A stretch of DNA of 64,000 nt, from positions 2,131,445-2,195,444 of the forward strand of contig NZ_CM001165.1 of assembly GCF_000213055.1 (NCBI RefSeq). Reading direction: 5' to 3'. Under the pieces are notes generated by a model, which was not told the DNA's origin, ran no database searches, and worked only from the letters and a program-made list of their open reading frames with translations. Below are positions 8,050-17,555 of the stretch, one piece after another (the stretch's first letter is position 1; every line of letters begins with the position of its first letter). The translations under genes and the position numbers were made by a program. This DNA comes from Streptomyces sp. Tu6071. Its GTDB lineage: Bacteria; Actinomycetota; Actinomycetes; Streptomycetales; Streptomycetaceae.

Positions 8050-8943
8050 TCAGCCCGGCGCCGGCGTGTCCAGGAGCTGGGCCGCGAGTTCCTCGACGCG
8101 CTGGTGCCAGGCGGCCTGCGCGGCGGCGACGGCGGGTTCGGGGAGCGGGGGGCAGGAGTGGCTGAGGAGGAGGCGGGCGCCGTGGTCGGTGCCCGGAAGG
8201 AGTTCCCAGCGGGTGCGGCCGAGCGGGCTCCAGGCGTATTCGAGCAGGCGGGGCGCGCACAGCTCGGTGATCTCGCCCGCCGGGGTGCCGACCGTGCCGA
8301 ACCCGTCCGGCGCGCGTTCGCCGCGTCGAAGGGGCGTGCCCCGCGTGAGCAGGGACCAGACCTCGTCGGCGGGGCGGACGAGCTGGCGCTCCAGGCGGAT
8401 CGTGAGGCTCTCGGGGCCTTCGTCGACCGTCGAGCCCGCGAGGCCGAGGAGGCCGATGTACGCCTCGTGGAGCGCGCCGTCCGCGTCGCCCGCGTGGTCC
8501 GGCTCCTCGCCGTCGAGCACCTGCGCGAGCGCCGTGAGGCACGTGTGCCAGCCCGCCGCGTAGCTCGCCGCGCCCCGGTGGTCGTCGAAGACGTGGCGCA
8601 GGCCGAGGACGCAGGGCGCGGTGTCCGCGTCGGCGGCCCCGGCGGCGCGGTCGGGGCGCAGCGTCCAGTGCAGTTCGTGCGCGCCCCACGTGTAGCCCAG
8701 GGACCACGGCGGTACGGCGCGCAGCACCTCGCCGCCGTCGGGCGCGGTCCCGGGGAGGCGGAAGCGGACCGGGCTCGCCGCGCGGGGGCTGAGGTCGACC
8801 TCGGCGGGCATCCAGCGGGCGGTGAGGGCGGCCTCGGTGAGGGCGGCCCAGACGCGGCGCGCGGGGTGCGGGAGGCGGCGGCGCAGGTTCAGGACCGACC
8901 TGCCGTGTTCGTCGCGCGTGAGGGTGTCGGCACGCGGCTGCAT
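8050..8943 (-). CDS. Tandem SRPBCC (AHSA1/START-like) protein
   Basis: This 297-residue protein is built from two SRPBCC-type domains. The first (about residues 15-150) starts LRRRLPHPARRVWAALTEAALTARWM. The second (about 175-295) starts IRLERQLVRPADEVWSLLT. Both openings are the usual first strand and helix of AHSA1-like domains, and each domain ends with a W-containing helix (AGWHTCLTALAQVL and AAWHQRVEELAAQL). Such proteins bind hydrophobic ligands; none can be named here. GGGAG precedes the ATG at 8943. The pairing of two domains in one chain is less common than single-domain members. Confidence 0.8.
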   Translation of the reverse strand: MQPRADTLTRDEHGRSVLNLRRRLPHPARRVWAALTEAALTARWMPAEVDLSPRAASPVRFRLPGTAPDGGEVLRAVPPWSLGYTWGAHELHWTLRPDRAAGAADADTAPCVLGLRHVFDDHRGAASYAAGWHTCLTALAQVLDGEEPDHAGDADGALHEAYIGLLGLAGSTVDEGPESLTIRLERQLVRPADEVWSLLTRGTPLRRGERAPDGFGTVGTPAGEITELCAPRLLEYAWSPLGRTRWELLPGTDHGARLLLSHSCPPLPEPAVAAAQAAWHQRVEELAAQLLDTPAPG

Positions 8944-9081
8944 ACGGGCTCCCGGGGCCGGTGGCGTCTGCGAACGACCGTTTCCGGCCGCTCGCGGCAA
9001 CGCTACGAGAGCGCGGGGCGGGGCGCGCGGGGGGTCCGTCCGTACGGGGACGGGGCCGCCCCGTCGCGTACGGCGGGAGCC

Positions 9082-9939
9082 TCAGCCCGGCTGGACGACC
9101 CGGGCGAGCTGGCGGGACTGGGCGACGAGGCGGTCGGCGCTGTCCCAGACCTCCGCATCCTCCTCCAGGAAGCCGTGGGCCAGGTTGCGCGTCGCTACGG
9201 CGACGCGGAGGGGGCCCGGGGCGGGGCGGTCGCGGACGTGGACGGTGAGTTCCACGGTGGGCATCCAGCCCATGAGGCCGAGGTCGAACGCGGTGGGCGG
9301 CAGCGCGTCCACGGCGAGCAGGAGCGAGAGCGGGTCCGGGTCGCGGCCGTCGGCGAGGCCGAACCAGGCGCGCGTCTCGCCCTTGCCCGAGGGCTGTCCG
9401 ACCGCCCAGCCGATCGTGGCGGGGTCGAGCTTGAGCAGCAGCCGCTCGGTGATGGCGTTCGAGCCGGGGACGACCTTGCCGTCCGGGGCGTCCGAGGCTC
9501 CGAGGCACTGCTCGACGGGCGGCAGCACGGGCGGCTTCGCGCTGGTGCGCACCTCCGGGTCGAGGGCGTCGAGGTCCCCGTACGAGGCGAGGACGCGCAG
9601 CCGCTCGACGGGGGCGCCCTGCGCGTCGTACTGCACGAGCGTGGCCTGTCCGGTGGAGAGGGTGCGCCCGGCGCGGATCGTCTCGGTGCGGATCTCGGCG
9701 GGGCCGGGGCGCGAGGCGGTGAGGTAGTGCGCCGTGATCGAGAAGGGGTCGCCGTGCGGGAGTTCTTCACCGAGCGCGCGAGCGACGAGAGCCAGGAGGT
9801 AACCGCCGTTGACGGCGTCGAAGATGGTCCAGCCCTCGGAGAGGGTGGCGTCGAAGACGCCGGGACCGCGTCGGCTCACGGCCGTGTCGCGGTCGAACTC
9901 GCTGTTCCCGATGCTCGCCGGGGCGATTGCCTGTGCCAT
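9082..9939 (-). CDS. Acyl-CoA thioesterase-like double-hotdog protein
   Basis: This 285-residue protein is of the 4HBT_3/TesB-like type with two hotdog folds. The N-terminal half contains GWTIFDAVNGGYLLALVARAL, the conserved hotdog helix with NGGY. The C-terminal half contains PLSLLLAVDALPPTAFDLG and PTVELTVHVRDRPAPGPLRV, which corresponds to the active-site strand of TesB-like enzymes. The likely reaction is hydrolysis of an acyl-CoA. It lies in the same orientation as the SRPBCC gene, with 138 bases between them. The substrate chain length is unknown. Confidence 0.8.
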   Translation of the reverse strand: MAQAIAPASIGNSEFDRDTAVSRRGPGVFDATLSEGWTIFDAVNGGYLLALVARALGEELPHGDPFSITAHYLTASRPGPAEIRTETIRAGRTLSTGQATLVQYDAQGAPVERLRVLASYGDLDALDPEVRTSAKPPVLPPVEQCLGASDAPDGKVVPGSNAITERLLLKLDPATIGWAVGQPSGKGETRAWFGLADGRDPDPLSLLLAVDALPPTAFDLGLMGWMPTVELTVHVRDRPAPGPLRVAVATRNLAHGFLEEDAEVWDSADRLVAQSRQLARVVQPG

Positions 9940-10016
9940 GGTCAGAGCCTACGCCAGGGGGCTACTGAGCGGTAGCTTTCTGTGGTACGGGGGAGGGTGG
10001 CGCCGCTCACGCGCGC

Positions 10017-10688
10017 TCACTCCTCGACCTCCACGGCGGCGCTGCGCCGGTTCCAGGCGCGGGGCGCGCGCCAGTCGTAGCGCAGCGCCAGCATGCGGAC
10101 GACGAAGGCCGTGAGGATCGCGCCCGCCGTGGAGACGGCGTTGAGCACGTCGAAACGGATGCACAGCGCCGTGATCGCCGCCCCCGCCATCGCCGGTACG
10201 GCGTAGAGCGAGCGGTCCCAGCGCAGCAGCGAGGGCACGTCGTTGGCGAGGATGTCGCGCATGAGGCCGCCGCCGACCGCCGTCGCGAGGCCGAGCACGG
10301 CGGAGGAGACGTAGCCGAGCCCGTAGCTGTACGCCTTGATCGTGCCCGTCGCGCAGAAGAGACCGAGCCCGGCCGCGTCGAAGAGCGCGATGCCCCAGTT
10401 GATCCGCTCCACGTGCGGGTGGAGGAAGAAGACCAGGAGCGAGGCGAGGAGCGGCATCCCGAAGTAGCCGAGGTCCTGGAAGGCGGCGGGCGGGACCGCG
10501 CCGATCACGAGATCGCGCAGCACCCCGCCGCCGATCGCGGTCACCTCCGCGAGGACGACGATGCCGAAGACGTCGAAGTTCTTGCGGACCGCGAGCAGCG
10601 CCCCCGAGATGGCGAAGACGAAGATGCCGACGAGGTCGAGGACGTGCTGCACGCCCGGCGAGAAGAGTTCATGGACCACCCGGGACAT
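10017..10688 (-). CDS. TRIC-family cation channel (UPF0126)
   Basis: This integral membrane protein has two repeats of about three transmembrane helices, as in bacterial TRIC channels (YadS/UPF0126). The hallmark FAISGALLAVRKNFDVFGI near the N-terminus and GGGVLRDLVIGAVPPAAF, repeated as GGGLMRDILANDVPSLL in the second half, carry the conserved glycine-rich kink and basic residue. TRIC proteins conduct monovalent cations. The ATG at 10688 matches the usual family start. A GTG at 10712 would add eight residues, overlaps the upstream ATPase gene's stop as GTGA and has GGAAGG nearby, so translation may instead be coupled to the transporter. Confidence 0.88.
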   Translation of the reverse strand: MSRVVHELFSPGVQHVLDLVGIFVFAISGALLAVRKNFDVFGIVVLAEVTAIGGGVLRDLVIGAVPPAAFQDLGYFGMPLLASLLVFFLHPHVERINWGIALFDAAGLGLFCATGTIKAYSYGLGYVSSAVLGLATAVGGGLMRDILANDVPSLLRWDRSLYAVPAMAGAAITALCIRFDVLNAVSTAGAILTAFVVRMLALRYDWRAPRAWNRRSAAVEVEE

Positions 10689-10708
10689 TGTGCCGGGTGG
10701 TCCACGGC

Positions 10709-12070
10709 TCACTTCCCTTCCGGACCGGCCTCGTCACGAGCCGCCTCGTCACGAGCGGCGGCGTCGGGGGCGGTGTCGGGGGCGGTGTCGGGTGCGGGCG
10801 CGCTGTCGGCCTTGTCCACCGGCTCCGGCGCGGTGGCGGCGGCCTCCGGCTTCGCCTCCGTGGTGGTCCTCGTCCGCGCCTCCGGAGCGGCCTCCGGCTC
10901 CGCCACCGGAGCGGCCTCCGCCTTCGTCTCGCTCAGCGTCACCGTTCCGCCCGGCTCGACCAGCGGCGCGTCGCCGGGGAGCTGGTCGGGGCCGTGCTCG
11001 GGGTGGTGGCAGGCGACCTTCTGGCCCGTACCGAGCTGGATGAGCGGGGGCTCGATGGTCGCGCAGGAGGCGGTGGCCTTCCAGCAGCGGGTGTGGAAGC
11101 GGCAGCCGGAGGGCGGGGCGATCGGCGAGGGCACGTCGCCGTGCAGGAGCCGCCGGTTGCCGTGCCCCTTGCGGCGCGGGTCGGGGACGGGGACCGCGGA
11201 CAGGAGCGCCGAGGTGTACGGGTGGCCGGGGGTCGCGTAGAGCGTCTTGCGGTCGGCCAGCTCCACGATCTTGCCGAGGTACATGACCGCGATCCGGTCC
11301 GAGACGTGCCGGATGACGGAGAGGTCGTGGGCGATTATCACGTACGTGAGGCCCAGCTCGTCCTGGAGGTCGTCGAGGAGGTTGACGACCTGTGCCTGGA
11401 TCGAGACGTCGAGCGCGGAGACCGGCTCGTCCGCGACGACGAGCTTCGGCTTGAGCGCGAGCGCGCGGGCGATGCCGATGCGCTGACGCTGGCCGCCGGA
11501 GAACTCGTGCGGGTAGCGGTTGTAGTGCTCGGGGTTGAGCCCGACGCGTTCGAGGAGGGCCTGCACCTCGGCCTTGACCCCGCCCTCGGGCTTAACGCCC
11601 TGGAGCCGGAACGGGGCGCCGACGATCGTGCCGATCGTGTGCCGCGGATTGAGCGAGGAGTACGGGTCCTGGAAGATCATCTGCACGTCGCGGCGCATCT
11701 TGCGCATGGCGCCGGTCGACAGGTGCGTGATGTCCCTGCCCTCGAACTCGACGCTGCCGCCCGTGGGTTCGAGCAGCCGCGTGATGAGCCGGCCCATCGT
11801 GGACTTGCCGCAGCCGGACTCGCCGACGACGCCGAGCGTCTCGCCCGCGCGCACCTCGAAGGAGAGGCCGTCGACGGCCTGGACGGCGCCGACCTGCCGC
11901 TTGAAGAGGCCCTTGCGGATGGGGAAGTGCTTCTGGAGGCCCTCGACGCGCAGCAGGGTGTCCCCGTGGGCGACCGGGGTCTCCGGAGCGGCCGGGGTCT
12001 CCTGGGCTGCGGGTGCGCTGGGTGCGGTGCTCTGCGCGGGGATCGCCGCGTCCTTGGGGTCGTCGCTCAC
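10709..12070 (-). CDS. Oligopeptide ABC importer ATPase (OppF/DppF type)
   Basis: This 453-residue ATPase powers the peptide importer encoded upstream. Its Walker A is GESGCGKST, the Q-loop region is [12 protein letters not shown], the signature is EFSGGQRQR, Walker B is LVVADEP and the switch histidine is in IIAHDLS. A C-terminal OppF-type cysteine cluster ([21 protein letters not shown]) follows, as in Fe-S-binding Dpp/Opp ATPases. A tail of about 75 residues rich in Ala, Glu, Pro and Thr is an unusual addition. The GTG start overlaps the preceding gene's stop as GTGA. It is the last transporter gene and abuts the TRIC channel gene. Confidence 0.93.
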   Translation of the reverse strand: MSDDPKDAAIPAQSTAPSAPAAQETPAAPETPVAHGDTLLRVEGLQKHFPIRKGLFKRQVGAVQAVDGLSFEVRAGETLGVVGESGCGKSTMGRLITRLLEPTGGSVEFEGRDITHLSTGAMRKMRRDVQMIFQDPYSSLNPRHTIGTIVGAPFRLQGVKPEGGVKAEVQALLERVGLNPEHYNRYPHEFSGGQRQRIGIARALALKPKLVVADEPVSALDVSIQAQVVNLLDDLQDELGLTYVIIAHDLSVIRHVSDRIAVMYLGKIVELADRKTLYATPGHPYTSALLSAVPVPDPRRKGHGNRRLLHGDVPSPIAPPSGCRFHTRCWKATASCATIEPPLIQLGTGQKVACHHPEHGPDQLPGDAPLVEPGGTVTLSETKAEAAPVAEPEAAPEARTRTTTEAKPEAAATAPEPVDKADSAPAPDTAPDTAPDAAARDEAARDEAGPEGK

Positions 12071-13251
12071 AGCTTCGGCGCAATCTCTTCGGTCCAGATC
12101 CGCTCGCGCTGCTCCTTGCTGAGGTGGCAGGCGGCCCAGTGGGCGTCGCCGACCTGGGCCAGCTCGGGCCGTACGGTGCGGGTCAGGTTGTCCTTGGGGA
12201 GGTCCGCGTACGGGCAGCGCGGGTTGAAGGCGCAGCCGTCGGGGATGTTGATGAGCGAGGGCGGGGAGCCCTTCACGGGGATGAGCCGCTCGGTCTCCTC
12301 GCGGTCGATGCGCGGCATCGAGCCGAGCAGGCCCCACGTGTAGGGGTGGCGGGGCGCGTAGAAGACCTCGTCCACGGGACCGCGCTCGACGCAGCGCCCG
12401 CCGTACATGACCAGGATGTCGTCGGAGAGTTCGGCGACGACGCCGAGGTCGTGCGTGATGATGATGACGGCGGAGCCGAACTCCTTCTGGAGGTCGCGGA
12501 TAAGGTCGAGGATCTGTGCCTGGACCGTCACGTCGAGCGCGGTGGTCGGCTCGTCGGCGATGAGGAGTTCGGGGTTGTTGACGAGCGCCATGGCGATCAT
12601 GACGCGCTGGCGCATGCCGCCGGAGAACTCGTGCGCGTAGGAGTCGACGCGCTTGTCGGGCTGCGGGATGCCGACGCGGTCGAGCATCTCGACGGCCCGC
12701 TTGCGCGCGGTCTTCTTGTCCACGTCGTGGTGGATGCGGTACGCCTCGACGATCTGCTTGCCGACCGTGTAGTACGGGTGCAGCGAGGACAGCGGGTCCT
12801 GGAAGATCATCGCCATGTCGCGGCCGCGCAGCGCCCGGACCCGGTCGGGGTCCGCGGTGAGCAGTTCCTCGCCGTCGAGCCAGATCTCGCCGGAGATACG
12901 GGGCTTGCGCTTGCCGTACTGGCCGGTGGTGTGCAGGCCCATGATGCCGAGCGAGGTGACGGACTTGCCGGAGCCGGACTCGCCGACGATGCCGAGCGTC
13001 TTGCCCTTCTCCAGCGTGAAGCTGAGACCGTCGACGGACTTGACGAGGCCGTCGTCGGTGGGGAACTGGACGCGCAGGTCCCGGACTTCGAGGAAGGCGC
13101 GGGGTGCGGTGCCGCTCCGCGCGGCGGTGACCTCGCCGGTGCCGGCCTTGGCGGTGTTCGCCTTCGTCGCGTCGGGATTGGTGACGTCGGTTGTCGTGCT
13201 GCCGGTCTTCGCGGGCTCGTTGTCCGTGGTGCCGGCGGGCTGGGTCGTCAT
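12067..13251 (-). CDS. Oligopeptide ABC importer ATPase (OppD/DppD type)
   Basis: This 394-residue protein is the partner of the OppF-type ATPase. After a Thr/Ala-rich N-terminal extension of about 50 residues come Walker [22 protein letters not shown], signature EFSGGMRQR, Walker [13 protein letters not shown] and switch IIITHDLG. The C-terminus has the oligopeptide-transporter cysteine motif [10 protein letters not shown] plus a later ACH, which in relatives coordinates an iron-sulfur cluster. The ATG overlaps the upstream permease stop as ATGA, so translation is coupled. Peptide import is a family-level inference. Confidence 0.94.
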   Translation of the reverse strand: MTTQPAGTTDNEPAKTGSTTTDVTNPDATKANTAKAGTGEVTAARSGTAPRAFLEVRDLRVQFPTDDGLVKSVDGLSFTLEKGKTLGIVGESGSGKSVTSLGIMGLHTTGQYGKRKPRISGEIWLDGEELLTADPDRVRALRGRDMAMIFQDPLSSLHPYYTVGKQIVEAYRIHHDVDKKTARKRAVEMLDRVGIPQPDKRVDSYAHEFSGGMRQRVMIAMALVNNPELLIADEPTTALDVTVQAQILDLIRDLQKEFGSAVIIITHDLGVVAELSDDILVMYGGRCVERGPVDEVFYAPRHPYTWGLLGSMPRIDREETERLIPVKGSPPSLINIPDGCAFNPRCPYADLPKDNLTRTVRPELAQVGDAHWAACHLSKEQRERIWTEEIAPKL

Positions 13252-14246
13252 GCGAGCCTCACTCGGGGGTCGATCGCGGCGTACAGGAGATCCACCAGGA
13301 GGTTGGCGAGGATGACGGCGAGCGAGGTGATGAGGACGACGCCGGTGATGACCGGGAGGTCGCGCTCGTTGATCGCCTTGAGCACGGCCTGGCCGAGCCC
13401 GGGGAGGCTGTAGGTGGTCTCGGTGAGGATCGCGCCACCGATCATGGCGCCGAGGTCCATGCCGAGCATGGTGAGGATCGGGGTCATCGTGGAGCGCATC
13501 GCGTGCTTGCCGATGACCTTGGTCTCCGTGAGGCCCTTCGCGCGGGCGGTGCGGATGTAGTCCTCGCCGAGCACGTCGAGCATCGTGGCCCGGGTGATGC
13601 GGGCGTACATCGCCGCATAGAGGAAGGCGAGGGTGACCCAGGGCAGGATCAGCCCGCTGGCCCAGCCCGTGACGCTCTCCTCGATGGGCACGTACTTGGG
13701 ATCGAACCAGCCGAGGCCGAAGTGGAAGATCGCGGCGGCGAGCATGCCGGTGAAGTAGATGGGCAGCGAGACGCCGGAGAGGGCGACGAGCATCGCGCCG
13801 CGGTCCCAGACCGAGCCGCGCTTGAGCGCGGAGAGGACACCGGCGGCGACGCCGAAGACGACCCACAGCACGGCCGCGCCGACGGCGAGGGAGACCGTGA
13901 CGGGGAGCCGGTCGGTGAGCTGCGGCCAGATGGCCTGCTCGCTGCGGAAGGAGTAGCCGAAGCACGGGGCCGCGCAGTGCGTCACCTCGCCGCCACCGGA
14001 GTAGGTGCGGCCGGCGACGATGCCTTTGAAGAAGTCCCAGATCTGGACGAAGATCGGCTGGTCGAGTTGCAGCTTCTCCCGGACGGCGTCGAGCGCCGCC
14101 TGGTCGGACTGCTTGCCCACGTACATCGTCGCGGGGTCGACTCCGGTCCACTTCGGTATGAGGAAGAAGATGCCGAAGACCACCAACATGATGACCACCA
14201 GCATCACGACGACGGCGAACAGCCGCCTGATGAGGTATGCGAGCAC
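13248..14246 (-). CDS. Oligopeptide ABC importer permease (OppB/DppB type)
   Basis: This 332-residue inner-membrane permease starts with GTG and the classic [20 protein letters not shown] opening helix. It carries the EAA cytoplasmic loop [23 protein letters not shown], which contacts the ATPases, and the ending [19 protein letters not shown] signature is present as [16 protein letters not shown] periplasmic insert (about residues 60-105, with paired cysteines in [12 protein letters not shown]) is longer than in E. coli DppB. GGAAG precedes the start. It is separated from the binding-protein gene by a 122-base gap with a strong hairpin. Confidence 0.94.
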   Translation of the reverse strand: MLAYLIRRLFAVVVMLVVIMLVVFGIFFLIPKWTGVDPATMYVGKQSDQAALDAVREKLQLDQPIFVQIWDFFKGIVAGRTYSGGGEVTHCAAPCFGYSFRSEQAIWPQLTDRLPVTVSLAVGAAVLWVVFGVAAGVLSALKRGSVWDRGAMLVALSGVSLPIYFTGMLAAAIFHFGLGWFDPKYVPIEESVTGWASGLILPWVTLAFLYAAMYARITRATMLDVLGEDYIRTARAKGLTETKVIGKHAMRSTMTPILTMLGMDLGAMIGGAILTETTYSLPGLGQAVLKAINERDLPVITGVVLITSLAVILANLLVDLLYAAIDPRVRLA

Positions 14247-14269
14247 TGCTTCCGGCCCGGCCGCGGTCC

Positions 14270-14302
14270 GCGGGCCACCGGGAGGTCGTCCCGGTGGCCC
14301 GC
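14270..14302. terminator. Intercistronic 14-bp hairpin between binding-protein and permease genes
   Basis: A perfect inverted repeat has GCGGGCCACCGGGA at 14270-14283 and its complement at 14289-14302, with a five-base loop GGTCG. It sits in the only sizeable gap within the transporter operon, after the binding-protein gene and before the permease. There is no U-tract, so partial termination or 3'-end stabilisation of the binding-protein message is more likely than full termination. Confidence 0.75.
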
Positions 14303-14368
14303 GATCACGCCGTCGTGGCCTTCACCTGCCTTTCGTGCAGTACGGCGGGTGTGCCGACGGTCGTGGTG

Positions 14369-16156
14369 TTACTTGACGCCCAGGTTGACGAAGTCGTACA
14401 TGCCCGAGTAGCCGTTCGTGCTGTAGACGTTGGTCAGCCGCGAGGAGCGGAAGTTGATGAACTTCTCGAAGACGAACGGGAGGTAGTAGCCGCCCTCCAT
14501 CACCTTGTGGTTGATGTCGGTGGCGAGCTGCTCCTTCTTCGTCTTGTCCAGCTCGTTGTTGAACTTGTCGAAGTCGCCGTTGATCGCCTTGTCGTCGATC
14601 AGGGCGTAGTTGTTGTTGCCGTTGTCCAGCGTGAAGCGCGAGTCCCACAGCGGCTGGCCGTAGCCCTGGACCGACGGGAAGTCGGGGCCCCAACCCATGA
14701 TGATGATGCCGTAGTTCTTCGACTTGACGACCTTCGGGTTACCGATGATCCCCGCGGTCTGCGCGCCGTCGTACTGGTCGATGTCGGCCTGGATGCCGAT
14801 CTTCTTCAGCGAGGCCTGGAGCGAGGTGGCGGTGGCGACCTCGACCGGCTTGTTGTTGCGCACCGCGATGGTGGTCTTGAAGCCGCTCGGCTTGCCGCAG
14901 GCCTTCAGCTCTTCCTTGGCCTTGGCGGTGTTCGGCGCGCCGTCGTTGGCGGCCATGCCGTACGGGTCGTACTTCTGGCCCTCGGAGCCGGGCACCGACG
15001 GCGGCAGCATGTTGGTACCGATGTCGCCACCGGCCTGCGGGCCGCCACGCGCCGTCTGGAGCGACTTGTGGTCGGCGCCGTAGAGGACCGCCTTGCGGCA
15101 GTGGATGTTGTCGAAGGGCTTCACGCTCTGCGGGAAGACCGCGTAGCGGATGTAGCCCGAGACGGGGTTGTCGATGTTGCCCTTGTGCTCCCTGAGGGCC
15201 TTGGTGCGGCCCTGCGGGGAGAGACCCGTCTGGTTCAGGTCGAGGTCGAACTCACCGTTGAGCAGACGGTTGTCCATGTCGTCCGCGTTGGTGAAGAACG
15301 TGATCGTGATCTTGTCCGGGAGCGCCTTGCGGACCGGGTCCGAAGCCTGCTTCCACTCGGTGTTGCGCACGAGGGTCAGCGACTTGGCGGGCTTGTACGA
15401 CTGGAACTTGTACGGGCCCGAGGAGAAGGGGTGCAGACCGTACTTGGACTTGGTGTCCTTGTCCTTGCGCACCGGCGAGGACGACGTCATCGCGAGCATT
15501 TCCTCGAAGTCGGAGTTCCGCTTCGGGAGCTTGAAGACGATGGTCTGGTCGTCCGGCGTCTGGATGACCTTCAGGCCCTCCTTGGACGTGTCCTTGTACG
15601 GGCCCTTGTACTTGCCGTCCGGGTCGAGGACGTTCTTGATGTAGACGGGGCCGCCGGAGAGGACGTCCTGCGCCCACTGGCGCTCGATGCCGTACTTGAC
15701 GTCCTGCGAGGTGATCGGCTTGCCGTCCTCCCACGTGACACCCTCGCGCAGGTGGTACGTGTAGGTCTTGCCGTCCGAGGAGATCTCGGCCTTGTCCTTG
15801 GCGAGGTCGGGGACCACTCCGGCACCCTTGGCGCCGGGCTCGGCCGCGTTCGTCACGAGCTGACGGCTGTAGTAGCGCATGAAGTTCCACGCCATGCCGT
15901 AGTAACCACGCGTGGTGTCCCAGGAGTCGGCGTCCTGCACGGACGCGAACTTGAGGGTGCCGCCCTTCTTGGTGGACGCGTTGGCGACCTTGTTGTTGGC
16001 CGCGTCGAAGCCGGCCGCCTTGGCACCGCCGTTGCCACCGCTGCCGTTGCCGTCGTCGGAGTCGCCTCCGCCGCAGGCGGCGACGGACAGCAGTGCCGCG
16101 ATCGCCGCGGTCGCCGCGAGGGCCTGCTTGCGCCGCCCGGTCGAGTGGGTCTTCAC
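14369..16156 (-). CDS. Oligopeptide-binding lipoprotein (SBP family 5)
   Basis: This 595-residue extracellular solute receptor belongs to the peptide importer. The signal peptide ends in lipobox VAAC with lipidation cysteine C28, followed by a Gly/Ser/Asp linker that tethers the domain to the membrane. The family-5 fold is shown by GGTLKFASVQDADSWDTTRGYYGMA, then TYTYHLREGVTWEDGKPITSQDV-type strands and the late SKNYGIIIMGWGPDFP region. The GTG start is preceded by GGAGGAA. Length and domain order match Dpp/Opp receptors; the actual peptide is unknown. In Streptomyces, related systems import signalling peptides, but I do not claim that here. Confidence 0.92.
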   Translation of the reverse strand: MKTHSTGRRKQALAATAAIAALLSVAACGGGDSDDGNGSGGNGGAKAAGFDAANNKVANASTKKGGTLKFASVQDADSWDTTRGYYGMAWNFMRYYSRQLVTNAAEPGAKGAGVVPDLAKDKAEISSDGKTYTYHLREGVTWEDGKPITSQDVKYGIERQWAQDVLSGGPVYIKNVLDPDGKYKGPYKDTSKEGLKVIQTPDDQTIVFKLPKRNSDFEEMLAMTSSSPVRKDKDTKSKYGLHPFSSGPYKFQSYKPAKSLTLVRNTEWKQASDPVRKALPDKITITFFTNADDMDNRLLNGEFDLDLNQTGLSPQGRTKALREHKGNIDNPVSGYIRYAVFPQSVKPFDNIHCRKAVLYGADHKSLQTARGGPQAGGDIGTNMLPPSVPGSEGQKYDPYGMAANDGAPNTAKAKEELKACGKPSGFKTTIAVRNNKPVEVATATSLQASLKKIGIQADIDQYDGAQTAGIIGNPKVVKSKNYGIIIMGWGPDFPSVQGYGQPLWDSRFTLDNGNNNYALIDDKAINGDFDKFNNELDKTKKEQLATDINHKVMEGGYYLPFVFEKFINFRSSRLTNVYSTNGYSGMYDFVNLGVK

Positions 16157-16218
16157 GATCTGGGTTCCTCCGTGTCGTTGACGTCCCGCGGTCGCGGGAG
16201 CCGTCGTGGATTGGGCGA

Positions 16219-17217
16219 TTAGCGGGAGCCCCGGGGGTCCAGCGCGTCCCGCACGCCGTCGCCGAGGAGATTGAAGGAGAGGACGGTCACGAAGATCGCC
16301 ACACCCGGCACGACCATGTACATCGGGTCGGTCTCGTAGTAGCTGAGCGCGCTGGAGAGCATCTGCCCCCAGGAGGACGACGGCGGCTTCACGCCGACCC
16401 CGAGGAAGCTCAGCGCGGCCTCGTTGAGGATGTTCGTGGGGATCATCATCGTCGTGTAGACGATGATCGGCGCCACGAGATTGGGCATCAGTTCCTTGAA
16501 GATGATGTGGCTCTTGCCCGCTCCGAGGCTCGTCGCGGCCTCGACGTACTCGCGCTCGCGCAGGCTCAGCGTCTGGGCGCGCACGACGCGACCGACGTTG
16601 GGCCAGCCGAAGAAGCCGATGACGAGGATCATCACGAAGACGCGGACGCTCGTACCGGACATCCCCAGCATCTCGTTGGGCATGACCGAGACCAGCGCGA
16701 TGATGAAGAGGAGCTGCGGGAACGAGAGCAGCGCGTCCATCACGCGGCTGATGAGCGCGTCGACCCAGCCGCCGAAGTAGCCGGCGAGGACACCGAGGAC
16801 GGTGCCGAGGGCGACGGCGACGAGGGCGGAGAGGAAGCCGACGAGGAGCGAGATCCGCGCGCCGTAGAGGATGCGCGCGAAGATGTCCCGGCCGTTGACC
16901 GGTTCGACCCCGAGCCAGTGGTCACCGCTCGCCCCGCCGAGGGAGCCCTTGGGGGTCGAGAACAGCGGGTCGATGAGGTTCTCGTGGTACGAGTCGGGGT
17001 CCTGGCCGTACAGGTGCGCGATGAGCGGCGCGAAGACGGCCACGAGGACCAGTACGGCGACGATCACCCCGCCGCCCAGGGCGAGTTTGTCGCGCTTGAG
17101 GCGCTCCCAGGCGATTCTGCCGAGAGAGCGTCCCTGCACTTTCTCCTTGGGCATGCCGGCCTTGAGATCGGCGGCCGAGGGTGCCATCTCCGCCGGCTCA
17201 TGCAGTGGTGCCGTCAT
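16219..17217 (-). CDS. Oligopeptide ABC importer permease (OppC/DppC type)
   Basis: This 332-residue permease is the first gene of the transporter unit. After a hydrophilic N-terminus and [20 protein letters not shown], the usual OppC opening, it has six predicted helices and the EAA loop [24 protein letters not shown]. It ends [16 protein letters not shown], the standard OppC ending. GAGAGGGG precedes the ATG at 17217. A longer in-frame extension to 17490 is open but lacks coding character. The order permease C, receptor, permease B, ATPase D, ATPase F differs from the receptor-first order of E. coli. Confidence 0.93.
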   Translation of the reverse strand: MTAPLHEPAEMAPSAADLKAGMPKEKVQGRSLGRIAWERLKRDKLALGGGVIVAVLVLVAVFAPLIAHLYGQDPDSYHENLIDPLFSTPKGSLGGASGDHWLGVEPVNGRDIFARILYGARISLLVGFLSALVAVALGTVLGVLAGYFGGWVDALISRVMDALLSFPQLLFIIALVSVMPNEMLGMSGTSVRVFVMILVIGFFGWPNVGRVVRAQTLSLREREYVEAATSLGAGKSHIIFKELMPNLVAPIIVYTTMMIPTNILNEAALSFLGVGVKPPSSSWGQMLSSALSYYETDPMYMVVPGVAIFVTVLSFNLLGDGVRDALDPRGSR

Positions 17218-17528
17218 CGTGCCAGCGACCCCTCTCAACCGGCGGTGGCCGGCCCACACTTGCCGCCCGAAGCGGCCTGTCGAACAGTCGTACGCGGGAA
17301 CGGTCCGTCCCTGAGCACGGAAGTCTTCATCCCGCCCGCACACGGCGGCCAGACCCTCCGGCCAAAGGTTGCGCAACCGTGATCCGTATTCGGTTTCACC
17401 GTTATCCGCAAAGCGGTCAACGCAACCCGAACAGCGGGGAGTTACTTCGTTCGATGATGGCAAAGCGCGCCGATGCACCACCTGCGTCAATGTCGGACAT
17501 CACCACGAAATAGCCTCAGCACCCCCTT

Positions 17529-17555
17529 CAACTCGTCCACATGGTGGACGAGTTG
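17529..17555. promoter_or_regulatory. Perfect 12-bp inverted repeat with 3-base loop, holding two DnaA-box-like cores
   Basis: CAACTCGTCCAC (17529-17540), ATG loop, GTGGACGAGTTG (17544-17555). The arms each contain a TCGTCCAC core. It could be a protein-binding palindrome or a hairpin; it lacks a T-run. Confidence 0.6.
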
